Shown here: piece by piece, positions 45,150-54,112 of the stretch
How positions within the stretch are numbered: the first letter of the stretch is position 1
How the letters are laid out: every line of letters starts with the position of its first letter
Assembly (NCBI RefSeq): GCF_900637185.1
Contig: NZ_LR134352.1
Span: 1,240,001-1,304,000, forward strand
Reading direction: 5' to 3'
DNA: 64,000 bases
From: Nocardia asteroides
GTDB taxonomy: Bacteria; Actinomycetota; Actinomycetes; Mycobacteriales; Mycobacteriaceae
Made by a program: the position numbers and the translations under genes
The notes under the pieces: generated by a model
What the model was told of the DNA's origin: nothing
What the model saw: only the letters and a program-made list of their open reading frames with translations
Databases searched by the model: none

Positions 45150-45602
45150 TCACTGATGACCGCGGGCAACCGCACGCAGGGCTGTCAGCAGGTCGTTCAT
45201 GTCGGTGTCGAGCCGGATCAGCCGATCGAGATCGAAGTCGGCCAGTCCGGGCGCCATGGCGGCCGCGAAGGCGCGCCTGGCCTGGGTGAGGCGGGTTCGG
45301 CCCGCCGGGGTGAGTTCGACGAGAACCGCCCGGGAATCCTGCGGATCCCTGGTCCGGGTGGCGAGTCCGTCGGCGACGAGCCTGCCGATCAGCGCCGTTG
45401 CCGCCGGCTGTGAGCATCGATCGATCCGGGCGAACTCGCTGACCCGGATGCCGCCGTGCTCGTCGAGCACGGCGAGGGCCCGCATGACCGCGCGGGGCAG
45501 GTCGTCGTCGCTGATCGCCCCGGCGAGCCGGGTGAGCCGACCGGCAGTGACCAACAGGTCGACCACGATGTCGTCCGGGGAGGGCTGCTCTGTCTGCTGC
45601 AC
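45150..45602 (-). CDS. MarR-family transcriptional regulator
   Basis: A 150-residue winged-helix regulator with a GTG start. Recognition region IRVSEFARIDRCSQPAATAL followed by IGRLVADGLATRTRDPQDSR (wing with Asp-Arg-Arg-like turn) is at residues 50-90. It precedes the MFS exporter in one operon. The 50 bp upstream are AT-rich, with TTGCATAAGCTAACTATCTA at 45614-45633, a plausible promoter/operator, though no clean palindrome is seen. Confidence 0.87.
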   Translation of the reverse strand: MQQTEQPSPDDIVVDLLVTAGRLTRLAGAISDDDLPRAVMRALAVLDEHGGIRVSEFARIDRCSQPAATALIGRLVADGLATRTRDPQDSRAVLVELTPAGRTRLTQARRAFAAAMAPGLADFDLDRLIRLDTDMNDLLTALRAVARGHQ

Positions 45603-45672
45603 GCTCCATATTATTGCATAAGCTAACTATCTAAACCGAGCTTTCCCCGTCGTGACATCTCGCACAGACGCC

Positions 45673-45705
45673 GAAAGCCCCAGCCGACCTGCGGCTGGGG
45701 CTCTC
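45673..45705. terminator. Intrinsic terminator after fadE33
   Basis: 14-bp stem with one mismatch (GAAAGCCCCAGCCG pairing with CGGCTGGGGCTCTC) and a 5-base loop, 12 bp beyond the stop of the fadD3-to-fadE33 operon on the minus strand. Confidence 0.75.
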
Positions 45706-45717
45706 GGAGCGGGACGG

Positions 45718-46770
45718 TCAGGCGGCGACGACCGGGCGGCTGCCGGTGCCGAACAGCTGGGCGGTCGCGTGCGCGCGCTTGAAGTACAGGTGCGCGTCGT
45801 GCTCCCAGGTGATCGCGATGCCACCGTGCAGCTGGATCATCTCGGCGGCCACGTGCGAGAAGGCCTCGGTGCAGTGCCTGCGCGCGACCCACACGTCCTC
45901 GGCCGCGCTCGGGCTGTTCTCGGCCACGGCCTGCGCGGCCGCCAGCGCCGTCGACTCGGCCGACTCCACCAGCACGTACATATCGGCCATCCGGTGCTTG
46001 AGCGCCTGGAAGCTGCCGATCGGCCTGCCGAACTGGACCCGCGAAGCGGTGTAGGCCACCGTCATGTCCAGGCAGCGCCGTGCCGCGCCGACCTGTTCGG
46101 CGGCGACCGCGGCCCAGGCGATCTCACGCAGCCGGGTGCGCAGGGCGGCCGGGTCGCCGGTGCCGATCCGGGTGGCCGGGGTGCCGGCGAAGGTGATCGT
46201 CGCCAGCCGGCGGGTGGGGTCGAGGGCCGGGGTCGAGACGACGGACACGCCAGCCGCGTCGGCCGTCGTCTCGAACAGGCCGTCGTCGGTGAGGACGAGC
46301 AGCAGTTCGGCCTGGCCGCCGTGCAGCACGTAATGCGCGGCGCCGGTGAGCTTTCCGTCTTCGGCGCGGACACCGGCGGCATCCCAGCCGGTGGTGTCGG
46401 CCCAGCACAGGGCCGCGGTGCGGGAGCCCTCGGCCAGATCGGGCAGCAGCCGTTCGCAGGCCTGCTCGTCACCCGAGAGCAGAATCGCCTGCACACCCAG
46501 CACCGCCGACCCGAGCATCGGCACCCCGGACAGCGCGGCGCCGAGTTCGCCCACCACCATCAGGGATTCGACCAGGCCGGCACCCGCGCCGCCCCACTCC
46601 TCCGGAACGGCGAGGGCCGCGACGCCGACCTGCTCGCACAGCATCGACCACAGTTTCGGGTCGTAACCCGGGTCGGTGTCCATGGCGGTACGCAGGGCCG
46701 CCGGCGTCGCGTGCTTGGCCAGCAGGGCGCGCACGCTGGTCCGGAATTCCAGCAGTTCGTTCGATGACAT
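45718..46770 (-). CDS. fadE33: Acyl-CoA dehydrogenase FadE33-like, rings C/D degradation
   Basis: A 350-residue acyl-CoA dehydrogenase-type subunit. Visible: ALAVPEEWGGAGAGLVESLM, TASRVQFGRPIGSFQALKHR and the C-terminal MIQLHGGIAITWEHDAHLYF. Position after fadD3-ech-fadE31-fadE32 matches Rv3561-Rv3564 of M. tuberculosis. Single-gene FadE31-33 proteins in that cluster form heteromeric dehydrogenases acting on CoA esters from HIP. Which complex it joins is inferred. Confidence 0.88.
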   Translation of the reverse strand: MSSNELLEFRTSVRALLAKHATPAALRTAMDTDPGYDPKLWSMLCEQVGVAALAVPEEWGGAGAGLVESLMVVGELGAALSGVPMLGSAVLGVQAILLSGDEQACERLLPDLAEGSRTAALCWADTTGWDAAGVRAEDGKLTGAAHYVLHGGQAELLLVLTDDGLFETTADAAGVSVVSTPALDPTRRLATITFAGTPATRIGTGDPAALRTRLREIAWAAVAAEQVGAARRCLDMTVAYTASRVQFGRPIGSFQALKHRMADMYVLVESAESTALAAAQAVAENSPSAAEDVWVARRHCTEAFSHVAAEMIQLHGGIAITWEHDAHLYFKRAHATAQLFGTGSRPVVAA

Positions 46771-46781
46771 GAGGGTTCCTC

Positions 46782-47780
46782 TCAGACCGCGGCCGGGGCG
46801 CGCAGCGCGTCCGCGACGCGTCCGCGGTGGAAATCGGCGGTGCCCCAGGCGGTGCGCAGGGCGGCGACTCTGGTCAGCCACAGCGACAGGTCGCACTCGG
46901 CGGTGTAGCCGATGGCGCCGTGGACCTGCAGACCCACCCGCGCGGCACGATGGGCGGCATCGCCGCAGGCCACCAGCGCCGCCGACACGTCGCGGGCGCG
47001 GTCGGCCGAATCCAGGGTGAGGGCCGCGCGATAGACGAGCGGCTCGGCCAGATCCAGGGCGATCAGCACCTCGGCGAGCTGCTGCTTCACGGCCTGGAAC
47101 TCGCCGATCACCCGGCCGAACTGCTTGCGCTGCTTGGCGTAGGTGGTGGTCTGCTCGAGGATCGCCCGACCCGCGCCGAGCAGTTGCGCGGCGCAGGCGA
47201 GCACGCCCACGTCGAAGGCGTAGTCGAGTGCGGCGGCGGCGTTCTCGGCGAGGACGTCACCCGCGACGACCCTGGCGAGCTTGCGCGCGGGGTCGATGGA
47301 GGTCACCGCCTCCGCCGCCGTGCCCGCCTGGGTGAGCTGATTACCGGCGGCCACGAGGACGAGATCGGCCGCCTCGGCATCGAGCGCGATACCGCGCTGG
47401 GACTCGAAGGTGATGGCGCCCAGCGATTCCCCGCTCGCCAGCGCGGGCAGCCACTGCTGCGCCAGGGCCGCGTCGGGAAGGCGTTGCAGCAGCGCGGGCA
47501 GCACCGCGGCCGATTCGATCACCGGGCCTGGCAGTGCGGCGCGACCAGTCTCGATCAGGGCAACGACCAGGTCGACCGGGGTCGCGTCGGCGCCGTCGTA
47601 CCGCTCGTCGACGATCAGGCCGAACACACCCATCTCGGCGAGCTGGCGCAGCAGCGCCCGGCCCTTGCCGGTCTCACCCGCCGACCAGGCGCGCACGGCG
47701 GCGGGCACCTGTCCGGCGTCGAGGATCTTACGCAGCTCCGCCGCGAAGTCGAGTTGTTCGGTGCTGAGCGCGAATCTCAT
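46782..47780 (-). CDS. fadE32: Acyl-CoA dehydrogenase FadE32-like, rings C/D degradation
   Basis: A 332-residue acyl-CoA dehydrogenase-type subunit. Start MRFALSTEQLDFAAELRKIL, central FGLIVDERYDGADATPVDLV, and C-terminal KQRKQFGRVIGEFQAVKQQL with LQVHGAIGYTAECDLSLWL. It precedes fadE33 by 11 bp. The shorter middle domain, compared with classical dehydrogenases, fits a subunit that pairs with a partner contributing part of the FAD site. Order and size match Rv3563. Confidence 0.88.
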   Translation of the reverse strand: MRFALSTEQLDFAAELRKILDAGQVPAAVRAWSAGETGKGRALLRQLAEMGVFGLIVDERYDGADATPVDLVVALIETGRAALPGPVIESAAVLPALLQRLPDAALAQQWLPALASGESLGAITFESQRGIALDAEAADLVLVAAGNQLTQAGTAAEAVTSIDPARKLARVVAGDVLAENAAAALDYAFDVGVLACAAQLLGAGRAILEQTTTYAKQRKQFGRVIGEFQAVKQQLAEVLIALDLAEPLVYRAALTLDSADRARDVSAALVACGDAAHRAARVGLQVHGAIGYTAECDLSLWLTRVAALRTAWGTADFHRGRVADALRAPAAV

Positions 47781-47832
47781 CGCGGACCTCCTGTGCTGGG
47801 AAGGGCGATGCGGGCCCCGTGATTGCCGGTGT

Positions 47833-48975
47833 TCATCGCTTGCTCTCGCGCGGCAGGCCGAGGATGCGTTCGGCGATGATGTTGCGCTGGATCTCGTTGG
47901 TACCGGCGTAGATCGGGCCGGACAGCGAGAAGAGATAGCCGTCGGTCCACTTGCTCGCGAGCTCGGCCGCGGGGCCGAGCAGGTCCAGTGCCGTCTCGTG
48001 CATGGCGATATCGAGGTCGGACCAGAACACCTTGGTGATCGAGGACTCGGCGCCGAGCTGGCCGCCGTCGGTCAGCCGGGTGACGGTGCCGAAGGTGTGC
48101 AGCCGGTAGGCCTCGGCCCCGATCCACGCGTCCACCACGGCATTGCGCGCGGCGGTGTCGGTGGGCTCGGCGGTCTCGGTCCACAGGTCGATGAGCCGCT
48201 GCGCGGTGGCGCTGAACCGGCCGGGGCTGCGCAGCGACAGGCCGCGCTCGTTGCTCGAGGTGGCCATGGCGACGCGCCAGCCCTCGTTGACCCCGCCGAT
48301 CACGTCCTGATCGGGGACGAACACGTCGTCGAAGAAGATCTCCGCGAAACCGGGCTCGCCGTCGAGCTGCGGGATCGGGCGCACGCTCACGCCCTCGGCG
48401 GTGAGCGGGAACATCAGGTAGGTCAGCCCGTGGTGCCGCTGCGCCTCCGGGTCGCTGCGGAACAGGCCAAAGCCCCAGTCCGCGAACGCAGCGCGCGAGC
48501 TCCAGGTCTTCTGGCCGTTGAGGATCCAGCCGCCCTCGGCGCGCCGCGCGGTCGAACGCAGGCTCGCCAGGTCGCTGCCCGACTCGGGCTCCGACCAGGC
48601 CTGCGCCCAGATGTCCTCGGCGCGCGCCATCCGCGGCAGGATCCGCGCCAGCTGCTCGGTGGTGCCGTGCTCGAACAGCGTCGGCGCCAGCAGGAAGATG
48701 CCGTTCTGGCTCACCCGGCCCGGCGCGCCCGCGGCGTAGTACTCCTGCTCGAACAGCACCCATTCCAGGATCGAGGCGTCGCGGCCGCCGTATTCGGCGG
48801 GCCAGGACACCGCGGACAGCCGCGCGTCGGCCAGTTTCGCCTCCCACTCGCGATGCGCTTCGAAGCCCGCCTTGGTGTCCATGGAGGGCAGCGGCTCACG
48901 CGGCACATGGGTGGCGAGGAAATCGCGCACCTCCAGCTGGAACTCCCGGACTGCCGGGTCGATCTCGAGGTCCAC
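47833..48975 (-). CDS. fadE31: Acyl-CoA dehydrogenase FadE31-like, rings C/D degradation
   Basis: A 380-residue acyl-CoA dehydrogenase with a GTG start directly after the hydratase stop. Motifs: SWPAEYGGRDASILEWVLFE, IWAQAWSEPESGSDLASLRS, LNGQKTWSSRAAFADWGFGL, and the C-terminal SGPIYAGTNEIQRNIIAERI. Matches Rv3562 in size and order. Likely acts with FadE32/FadE33 on CoA esters after ring D opening. Confidence 0.9.
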   Translation of the reverse strand: MDLEIDPAVREFQLEVRDFLATHVPREPLPSMDTKAGFEAHREWEAKLADARLSAVSWPAEYGGRDASILEWVLFEQEYYAAGAPGRVSQNGIFLLAPTLFEHGTTEQLARILPRMARAEDIWAQAWSEPESGSDLASLRSTARRAEGGWILNGQKTWSSRAAFADWGFGLFRSDPEAQRHHGLTYLMFPLTAEGVSVRPIPQLDGEPGFAEIFFDDVFVPDQDVIGGVNEGWRVAMATSSNERGLSLRSPGRFSATAQRLIDLWTETAEPTDTAARNAVVDAWIGAEAYRLHTFGTVTRLTDGGQLGAESSITKVFWSDLDIAMHETALDLLGPAAELASKWTDGYLFSLSGPIYAGTNEIQRNIIAERILGLPRESKR

Positions 48976-49842
48976 TTACTTCGTCCCGTTCTGTTCGGTC
49001 GCGGCGCCCTTCATCGAGCGGGCGTTCATCCCGCCGAGCGAATCGGCGCCGACTTCGGCGTTGTGCGCGTGCGCGAAATGGTGCAGCCCGAAGACCGAGT
49101 CCATTCCGGAGCGCATTCCCATCAGGTCTTCGGCCTGGTTGACGGCCTTCTTGGTGAGCGCGAGGCCGAATTGCGGCATGGCCGAGATCTTCTCGGCCAG
49201 CGTCATCGTCTCGGTCTCGAGTTCCGCGCGCGGCACGACCCGGTTGACCATGCCCCACTCCTTGGCCTGGGCCGCGTCGAACCGGTCGCCGGTGAAGAGG
49301 AACTCCTTGGCCGCGCGCGGCCCCATCACCCACGGATGCGCGAAGTACTCCACGCCCGGGATACCCATGCGGACAACGGGGTCGGAGAAGAACGCGTCGT
49401 CGGAGCAGACGATCAGATCGCACACCCAGGCCAGCATCAGCCCGCCGGCGATGCAGGCGCCCTGCACCATCGCCACCATCGGCTTGGGGATCTCCCGCCA
49501 GCGGCGGCACATGCCCAGGTACACCTCGGACTCGCGGGCGAAGCGCTGATCGCCGCCCGCGCGGTCGACGTGGTCCCACCACAGCGCGGCTTTGTTCTCG
49601 TAGCGCACGTGGTGGTCGCGCCCCGGCGTGCCGATGTCGTGGCCCGCGCTGAAGTGTTTCCCGTTGCCCGCCAGCACGATCACCTTGACCTCGGGGTCCT
49701 CGACGGCCCGCACGAAGGCGGCGTCGAGGGCGTAGGTCATCTTCGAGTTCTGCGCGTTGCGGAACTCGGGCCGGTTCATGGTGACGACGGCGACCGATCC
49801 GCGCACCTCATAGGTGACGACCTCGTCGGTTTCGGAACTCAC
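48976..49842 (-). CDS. Enoyl-CoA hydratase within the HIP operon
   Basis: A 288-residue crotonase-fold protein. NRPEFRNAQNSKMTYALDAA, the oxyanion motif GNGKHFSAGHDIG and AMVQGACIAGGLMLAWVCD are present, with SDDAFFSDPVVRMGIPGVEY in the catalytic region. It overlaps the fadD3 stop by 4 bp and abuts fadE31, so it is firmly part of this operon. M. tuberculosis lacks a hydratase between fadD3 and fadE31. A natural role is hydration of the FadE31/32 product before FadA6 thiolysis, but this is inference. Confidence 0.85.
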   Translation of the reverse strand: MSSETDEVVTYEVRGSVAVVTMNRPEFRNAQNSKMTYALDAAFVRAVEDPEVKVIVLAGNGKHFSAGHDIGTPGRDHHVRYENKAALWWDHVDRAGGDQRFARESEVYLGMCRRWREIPKPMVAMVQGACIAGGLMLAWVCDLIVCSDDAFFSDPVVRMGIPGVEYFAHPWVMGPRAAKEFLFTGDRFDAAQAKEWGMVNRVVPRAELETETMTLAEKISAMPQFGLALTKKAVNQAEDLMGMRSGMDSVFGLHHFAHAHNAEVGADSLGGMNARSMKGAATEQNGTK

Positions 49843-51389
49843 GACTTCTCCTCACGTAGCTCACGCTTGAGCACCTTGCCCGCCGCGCTGTAGGGCAGCT
49901 GGTCGCGGAACTCCACGAGCCGGGGCACTTTGAAATTGGCCAGCTTGCTCGCGGCGAAGGCGATCACCTCGTCCGCGGTCAGCGTCGAGCCGGCCTTGCG
50001 GACGACGACGGCCTTGCCGACCTCGCCCATCCGCTCGTCCGGCACGCCGAACACGGCCGATTCGGCGACGCCGTCGAGCCGGGCCAGGGTCTGTTCGATC
50101 TCGGCGGGGTACACGTTGAATCCGCCGGTGATGTACATGTCCTTGAGCCGGTCGGTGATCTTGAGATAGCCGCGCTCGTCGACGATGCCGATGTCGCCGG
50201 TGTGCAGCCAGCCGTCGGCGTCGATGGCCTCGGCGGTGGCCTCGGGATCGTCGAGGTAGCCCAGCATCACGTTCGGCCCGCGCAGCAGCACCTCACCGGC
50301 CTCGGACAGGCGCAGTTCGAAGTCGGCGATGGGTCCGCCGCAGGTGTTGGCGATGGTGACCGCGTCGTCGTCGGGACGGCACATGGTGCCGAAGCCGGCC
50401 GACTCGGACAGGCCGTAGGCGGTGATGACCACCTCGAACTCGAGGTCGTCGCGCATCCGCTCGATGAGCACCACCGGCACGGTCGCGGCGCCGGTGACGG
50501 CCACCCGCAGCGAGCTCAGGTCGCGCTCGTCGCGCTGCGGGTGTTCGAGGATGGTCTGGTAGATCGTCGGCGGACCGGTGAGCACGGTGATCCGCTCGGA
50601 CTCGATCAGCGCCAGCGCGGCGGGCACGTCGAAGGTGGCCTGCGGCACGATCGTGGCGCCGGTGACCAGGCAGGCGAGGATGCCCGCCTTGTAGCCGAAG
50701 TTGTGGAAGAACGGCGGGATCATCAGGTAGCGATCGCCGGCGCGCAGGGTGGAGCACTCGACCCAGCCGCGCACCACGCCGAGTGCCTGCCGGTGCGCCA
50801 CCAGGGTGCCCTTGCTGCGGCCGGTGGTGCCGGAGGTGAACAGGATGTCGGAGATGTCGTCGGGGGAGACGGCGTTCGCGCGTTCCTCGCCCGCCTCGGC
50901 GGACACCGTGTCGGCCAGTTCGAGCAGGGCCGACCAGCTCAGCGACGAGTCGTCGGTGGGGGTGTCGTCCTCGACCGGGATCACGACGACGGTGCCGATC
51001 TTCAGGTCCGGCGCGGTCGCGCGCAGTTCGGCGGCGCGGTCGCGGCCGAGGAACGGCCCGGCGACGAAGATCGCCTTCGCGTCCACCCGCACCAGCACGT
51101 CGGCCGCTTCGTCGGCGACGTAGCGGGTGTTGAGCGGAACGAGCGCGGCGCCGACCGAGTGCGCGGCCAGCGCCGCGACCACCCAGTGATGGGTATTGGG
51201 CGCCCACATCGCGACCCGGTCGCCGGGCTCGATGCCGCGCGCGATCAGCGCGCGCGCCGCGATCCGCACCCGGTCGAGCAGGTCCGCCCAGGTCAGCCGG
51301 GTCGCGCCGTCGATCAGGGCCGGCTCGTGCGGATACGCCGCGGCGACATCACGCAGCGCCTGCGGGGTGGTCTGTGCAGGGGTTGTCAC
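49839..51389 (-). CDS. fadD3: FadD3, HIP-CoA synthetase
   Basis: A 516-residue acyl-CoA synthetase that activates the C/D-ring propionate HIP and thereby commits rings C/D to degradation. AMP-binding motif DILFTSGTTGRSKGTLVAH, then VITAYGLSESAGFGTMCRPD, the hinge GDIGIVDERGYLKITDRLKD, YITGGFNVYPAEIEQTLARL and the C-terminal Lys of YSAAGKVLKREL are present. First gene of the minus-strand operon, divergent from fadE30, with a KstR2 box between. Confidence 0.93.
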   Translation of the reverse strand: MTTPAQTTPQALRDVAAAYPHEPALIDGATRLTWADLLDRVRIAARALIARGIEPGDRVAMWAPNTHHWVVAALAAHSVGAALVPLNTRYVADEAADVLVRVDAKAIFVAGPFLGRDRAAELRATAPDLKIGTVVVIPVEDDTPTDDSSLSWSALLELADTVSAEAGEERANAVSPDDISDILFTSGTTGRSKGTLVAHRQALGVVRGWVECSTLRAGDRYLMIPPFFHNFGYKAGILACLVTGATIVPQATFDVPAALALIESERITVLTGPPTIYQTILEHPQRDERDLSSLRVAVTGAATVPVVLIERMRDDLEFEVVITAYGLSESAGFGTMCRPDDDAVTIANTCGGPIADFELRLSEAGEVLLRGPNVMLGYLDDPEATAEAIDADGWLHTGDIGIVDERGYLKITDRLKDMYITGGFNVYPAEIEQTLARLDGVAESAVFGVPDERMGEVGKAVVVRKAGSTLTADEVIAFAASKLANFKVPRLVEFRDQLPYSAAGKVLKRELREEKS

Positions 51390-51414
51390 GGGGTCCTCAC
51401 CAATCGGCTAACAA

Positions 51415-51428
51415 AGCAAGTGCTTGGT
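51415..51428. promoter_or_regulatory. KstR2 operator between fadD3 and fadE30
   Basis: AGCAAGTGCTTGGT fits the KstR2 consensus AnCAAGnnCTTGnT exactly. It is 25 bp from fadD3 and 16 bp from fadE30, so one site can control both operons. HIP-CoA is the known KstR2 effector. Confidence 0.9.
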
Positions 51429-51444
51429 AGGTTATCCTACCGGC

Positions 51445-52632
51445 GTGGGCGTGATCCAGACCTCAGATTCCGATACCGCGACCTCCGACGCGGAGTTTTG
51501 CGCGGAAATACGCGACTGGCTGGCCGAAAACCTGTCCGGAGAGTTCCGTGACCTGCGTGGCACCGGTGGGCCGGGGCGCGAGCACGAGTTCTTCGAGGAG
51601 CGGCTGGCCTGGGACCGGCACCTCGCCGCGGCGGGCTGGACCTGCCTCGGGTGGCCGGTCGAATACGGCGGCCGCGGTGCCAGCGTGCGCCAGCAGGTGA
51701 TCTTCCACGAGGAGTACGCCAAGGCCGACGCGCCCGCGCGCGTCTCGCACGTGGGTGAGGAGCTGCTCGGCCCGACGCTGCTGGCCTTCGGCACCGAGGA
51801 GCAGAAGCGGCGCTTCCTGCCCGGTGTCCGCTCGGTCGGCGAGCTGTGGTGCCAGGGCTACTCAGAGCCGGGCGCGGGTTCCGACCTGGCCGCGGTGAGC
51901 ACTACCGCCCGCCTGGACGGCGACCGCTGGGTGATCAACGGCCAGAAGATCTGGACCTCGCTCGCGCACGTCGCCGACTGGTGCTTCGTCATCGCCCGCA
52001 CCGAGAAGGGCTCGAGCAGGCACAAGGGCCTGTCCTACCTGCTGGTCCCGATGGACCAGCCGGGCATCGAGGTGCGCCCGATCGAACAGCTCACCGGCAC
52101 GTCGGAATTCAACGAGGTGTTCTTCGACGACGCCGTCACCGAGGCGGGCCTGGTCGTCGGCGAGCCGGGCGACGGCTGGCGAGTCGCCATGGGCACCCTG
52201 ACCTTCGAGCGCGGCATCTCCACGCTCGGCCAGCAGATCCGCTTCGCCCGCGAACTCGCCGACATCGAGGCGCTGGCCCAGCGCACCGGCGCCGCGGCCG
52301 ACCCGCTCGTCGCCGAACGCATCGACGCGGCCTGGGTGGGACTGCGGGTGCTGCGCGCGCACGCGCTGCGCACCATGAGCGAGGACACCCACGACGCGGG
52401 CGGCGCCTCGGTGTCGAAGCTGTTGTGGGGCAACTGGCATCGCGGACTCGGCGAACTGGCCATGGCGGTGCAGGGCGCCGCCGGGCTCGTCCTCGGTCCC
52501 GACGACATGACCGCATGGCAGCGGCTGTACCTGTTCAGCCGCGCCGACACGATCTACGGAGGTTCGAACGAAGTGCAGCGCAACATCATCGCCGAGCGTG
52601 TGCTCGGCCTGCCGCGAGAGGCTCGCCCGTGA
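51445..52632 (+). CDS. fadE30: Acyl-CoA dehydrogenase FadE30, HIP-CoA degradation
   Basis: A 395-residue acyl-CoA dehydrogenase. CLGWPVEYGGRGASVRQQVI, LWCQGYSEPGAGSDLAAVST, INGQKIWTSLAHVADWCFVI and YGGSNEVQRNIIAERVLGLP are present. GTG at 51445 was chosen, with a second GTG at 51451 possible; frames further upstream run through the KstR2 box. It acts early on HIP-CoA derivatives. Overlaps ipdF by 4 bp (GTGA). Confidence 0.9.
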   Translation: MGVIQTSDSDTATSDAEFCAEIRDWLAENLSGEFRDLRGTGGPGREHEFFEERLAWDRHLAAAGWTCLGWPVEYGGRGASVRQQVIFHEEYAKADAPARVSHVGEELLGPTLLAFGTEEQKRRFLPGVRSVGELWCQGYSEPGAGSDLAAVSTTARLDGDRWVINGQKIWTSLAHVADWCFVIARTEKGSSRHKGLSYLLVPMDQPGIEVRPIEQLTGTSEFNEVFFDDAVTEAGLVVGEPGDGWRVAMGTLTFERGISTLGQQIRFARELADIEALAQRTGAAADPLVAERIDAAWVGLRVLRAHALRTMSEDTHDAGGASVSKLLWGNWHRGLGELAMAVQGAAGLVLGPDDMTAWQRLYLFSRADTIYGGSNEVQRNIIAERVLGLPREARP

Positions 52633-53426
52633 CCGGCCCACTGTCCGTCCCGCCCCCGTCGATCCCCGGCCACGGCCTGCTGACCGGCCGCAAGGCCGTC
52701 ATCACCGCCGCGGCGGGCACCGGCATCGGCTCGTCGACCGCGCGCAGGCTGCTGGAGGAGGGCGCCGATGTCGTCGTCTCCGACTGGCACGAGCGCAGGC
52801 TCACCGAGACCGCCGAGCTGCTGGCCAAGGAGTTCCCCGAGCGCAAGGTCGGCGCGGTCGTCTGCGACGTGCGCGACACCGCCCAGGTGAACGAGCTGCT
52901 CACCGCGGCCGCGGCCGAGCTGGGCCGGATCGACATCATGGTCAACAACGCCGGTCTCGGCGGGGAGACCCCGGTCGTCGACATGACCGACGAGCAGTGG
53001 GACCAGGTCCTCGACATCACCCTCACCGGCACCTTCCGCTGCACCAGGGCCGCGCTCGGGTACTTCCGGTCGGCGGGGCACGGTGGGGTCATCGTGAACA
53101 ACGCGAGCGTGCTCGGCTGGCGTGCGCAGCATGGCCAGGCGCACTACGCTGCGGCGAAGGCGGGCGTGATGGCACTGACCCGGTGCAGTGCGGTCGAGGC
53201 CGCCGAGTTCGGGGTGCGGATCAACGCCGTCGCGCCGAGCATCGCCCGGCATCCGTTCCTGGACAAGGTCAGCTCGACCGAGCTGCTCGACGCCCTCAGC
53301 GAGCGGGAGGCCTTCGGCCGCGCCGCCGAGCCGTGGGAGGTCGCCGCGACGATCGCCATGCTGGCCAGCGATTACACCTCGTACCTGACCGGCGAGGTGG
53401 TCTCGGTGAGCAGTCAGCGCGCATGA
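52629..53426 (+). CDS. ipdF: IpdF, short-chain dehydrogenase/reductase of rings C/D pathway
   Basis: A 265-residue SDR. Cofactor motif AVITAAAGTGIGSSTARRLL, IMVNNAGLGGETPVVDMTD, and the catalytic Ser/Tyr/Lys in NNASVLGWRAQHGQAHYAAA plus K are present. Gene order fadE30-ipdF-kstR2-fadA6 matches Rv3560c-Rv3559c-Rv3557c-Rv3556c. In that pathway IpdF acts on the 5-hydroxyl of the HIP-CoA-derived intermediate, upstream of ring D opening. Confidence 0.9.
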   Translation: MTGPLSVPPPSIPGHGLLTGRKAVITAAAGTGIGSSTARRLLEEGADVVVSDWHERRLTETAELLAKEFPERKVGAVVCDVRDTAQVNELLTAAAAELGRIDIMVNNAGLGGETPVVDMTDEQWDQVLDITLTGTFRCTRAALGYFRSAGHGGVIVNNASVLGWRAQHGQAHYAAAKAGVMALTRCSAVEAAEFGVRINAVAPSIARHPFLDKVSSTELLDALSEREAFGRAAEPWEVAATIAMLASDYTSYLTGEVVSVSSQRA

Positions 53427-53457
53427 CGAGCGGGCGCCCGAGTGCGGACAAATCGGA

Positions 53458-53477
53458 AACCAAGCAAATGCTTGGTT
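53458..53477. promoter_or_regulatory. KstR2-type operator upstream of kstR2
   Basis: AACCAAGCAAATGCTTGGTT has perfect 9-bp arms around AA, and its core AGCAAATGCTTGGT differs from the KstR2 consensus at one base. It ends 13 bp before the kstR2 GTG and implies autoregulation independent of the fadE30 promoter. Confidence 0.85.
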
Positions 53478-53490
53478 GTAGGATGACGTT

Positions 53491-54102
53491 GTGACCGCAC
53501 CCGACACCGTGAAACGCACTCGCCGCGCCGAACTCCTCGACCTCGCCGCGAACCTGTTCGCCGAACGCGGCCTGCGCGCCACCACGGTGCGTGACATCGC
53601 CGATTCGGCGGGGATCCTGTCCGGCAGCCTCTACCACCACTTCGACTCCAAGGAGTCGATGGTCGACGAGATCCTGCGCGGCTTCCTCGACGACCTGTTC
53701 GGCCGCTACCGCGAGATCGGCGCGGCCGGGCTCAGCTCGCGCGACACCCTGGAATCGCTGGTGATCGCCTCCTACGAGGCCTTCGACCGGCACCACGCCG
53801 CGGTCGCCATCTACCAGGCCGAAGCCAAGAACCTGCGCGACGTCGAACGCTTCGGCTACATCCGCGACTTCAACACCGAGTTCCGCGAGCTGTGGCACAA
53901 GGTGCTCGCCGCCGGCGTGGCCGACGGCAGCTTCCGTCCGGAACTCGACGTGGAACTGGCCTTCCGCTTCCTGCGCGACACCGTGTGGGTGGCGGTGCGC
54001 TGGTACACCCCCGGTGGCCCGATCACCGTGCAAAGCCTCGCCCAGCAATACCTGACCATCGTGCTCGACGGGCTCACCGTGCCCGGGAGCAGTCCGAAGT
54101 AG
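53491..54102 (+). CDS. kstR2: KstR2, TetR repressor of the HIP (rings C/D) regulon
   Basis: A 203-residue TetR protein. The helix-turn-helix RATTVRDIADSAGILSGSLY with HHFDSKESMVDEILRGF is nearly the same as in M. tuberculosis KstR2. The C-terminal FRFLRDTVWVAVRWYTPGGP is also diagnostic. HIP-CoA relieves repression in characterised homologues. Lies between ipdF and fadA6 and has its own operator. Confidence 0.95.
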   Translation: MTAPDTVKRTRRAELLDLAANLFAERGLRATTVRDIADSAGILSGSLYHHFDSKESMVDEILRGFLDDLFGRYREIGAAGLSSRDTLESLVIASYEAFDRHHAAVAIYQAEAKNLRDVERFGYIRDFNTEFRELWHKVLAAGVADGSFRPELDVELAFRFLRDTVWVAVRWYTPGGPITVQSLAQQYLTIVLDGLTVPGSSPK

Positions 54103-54112
54103 GAGTTATCCC

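Noticed and set aside
45603..45640. MarR operator in the AT-rich region upstream of the MarR gene
   Set aside because: TTGCATAAGCTAA shows only weak symmetry. The promoter character is plausible, but a specific operator cannot be supported.
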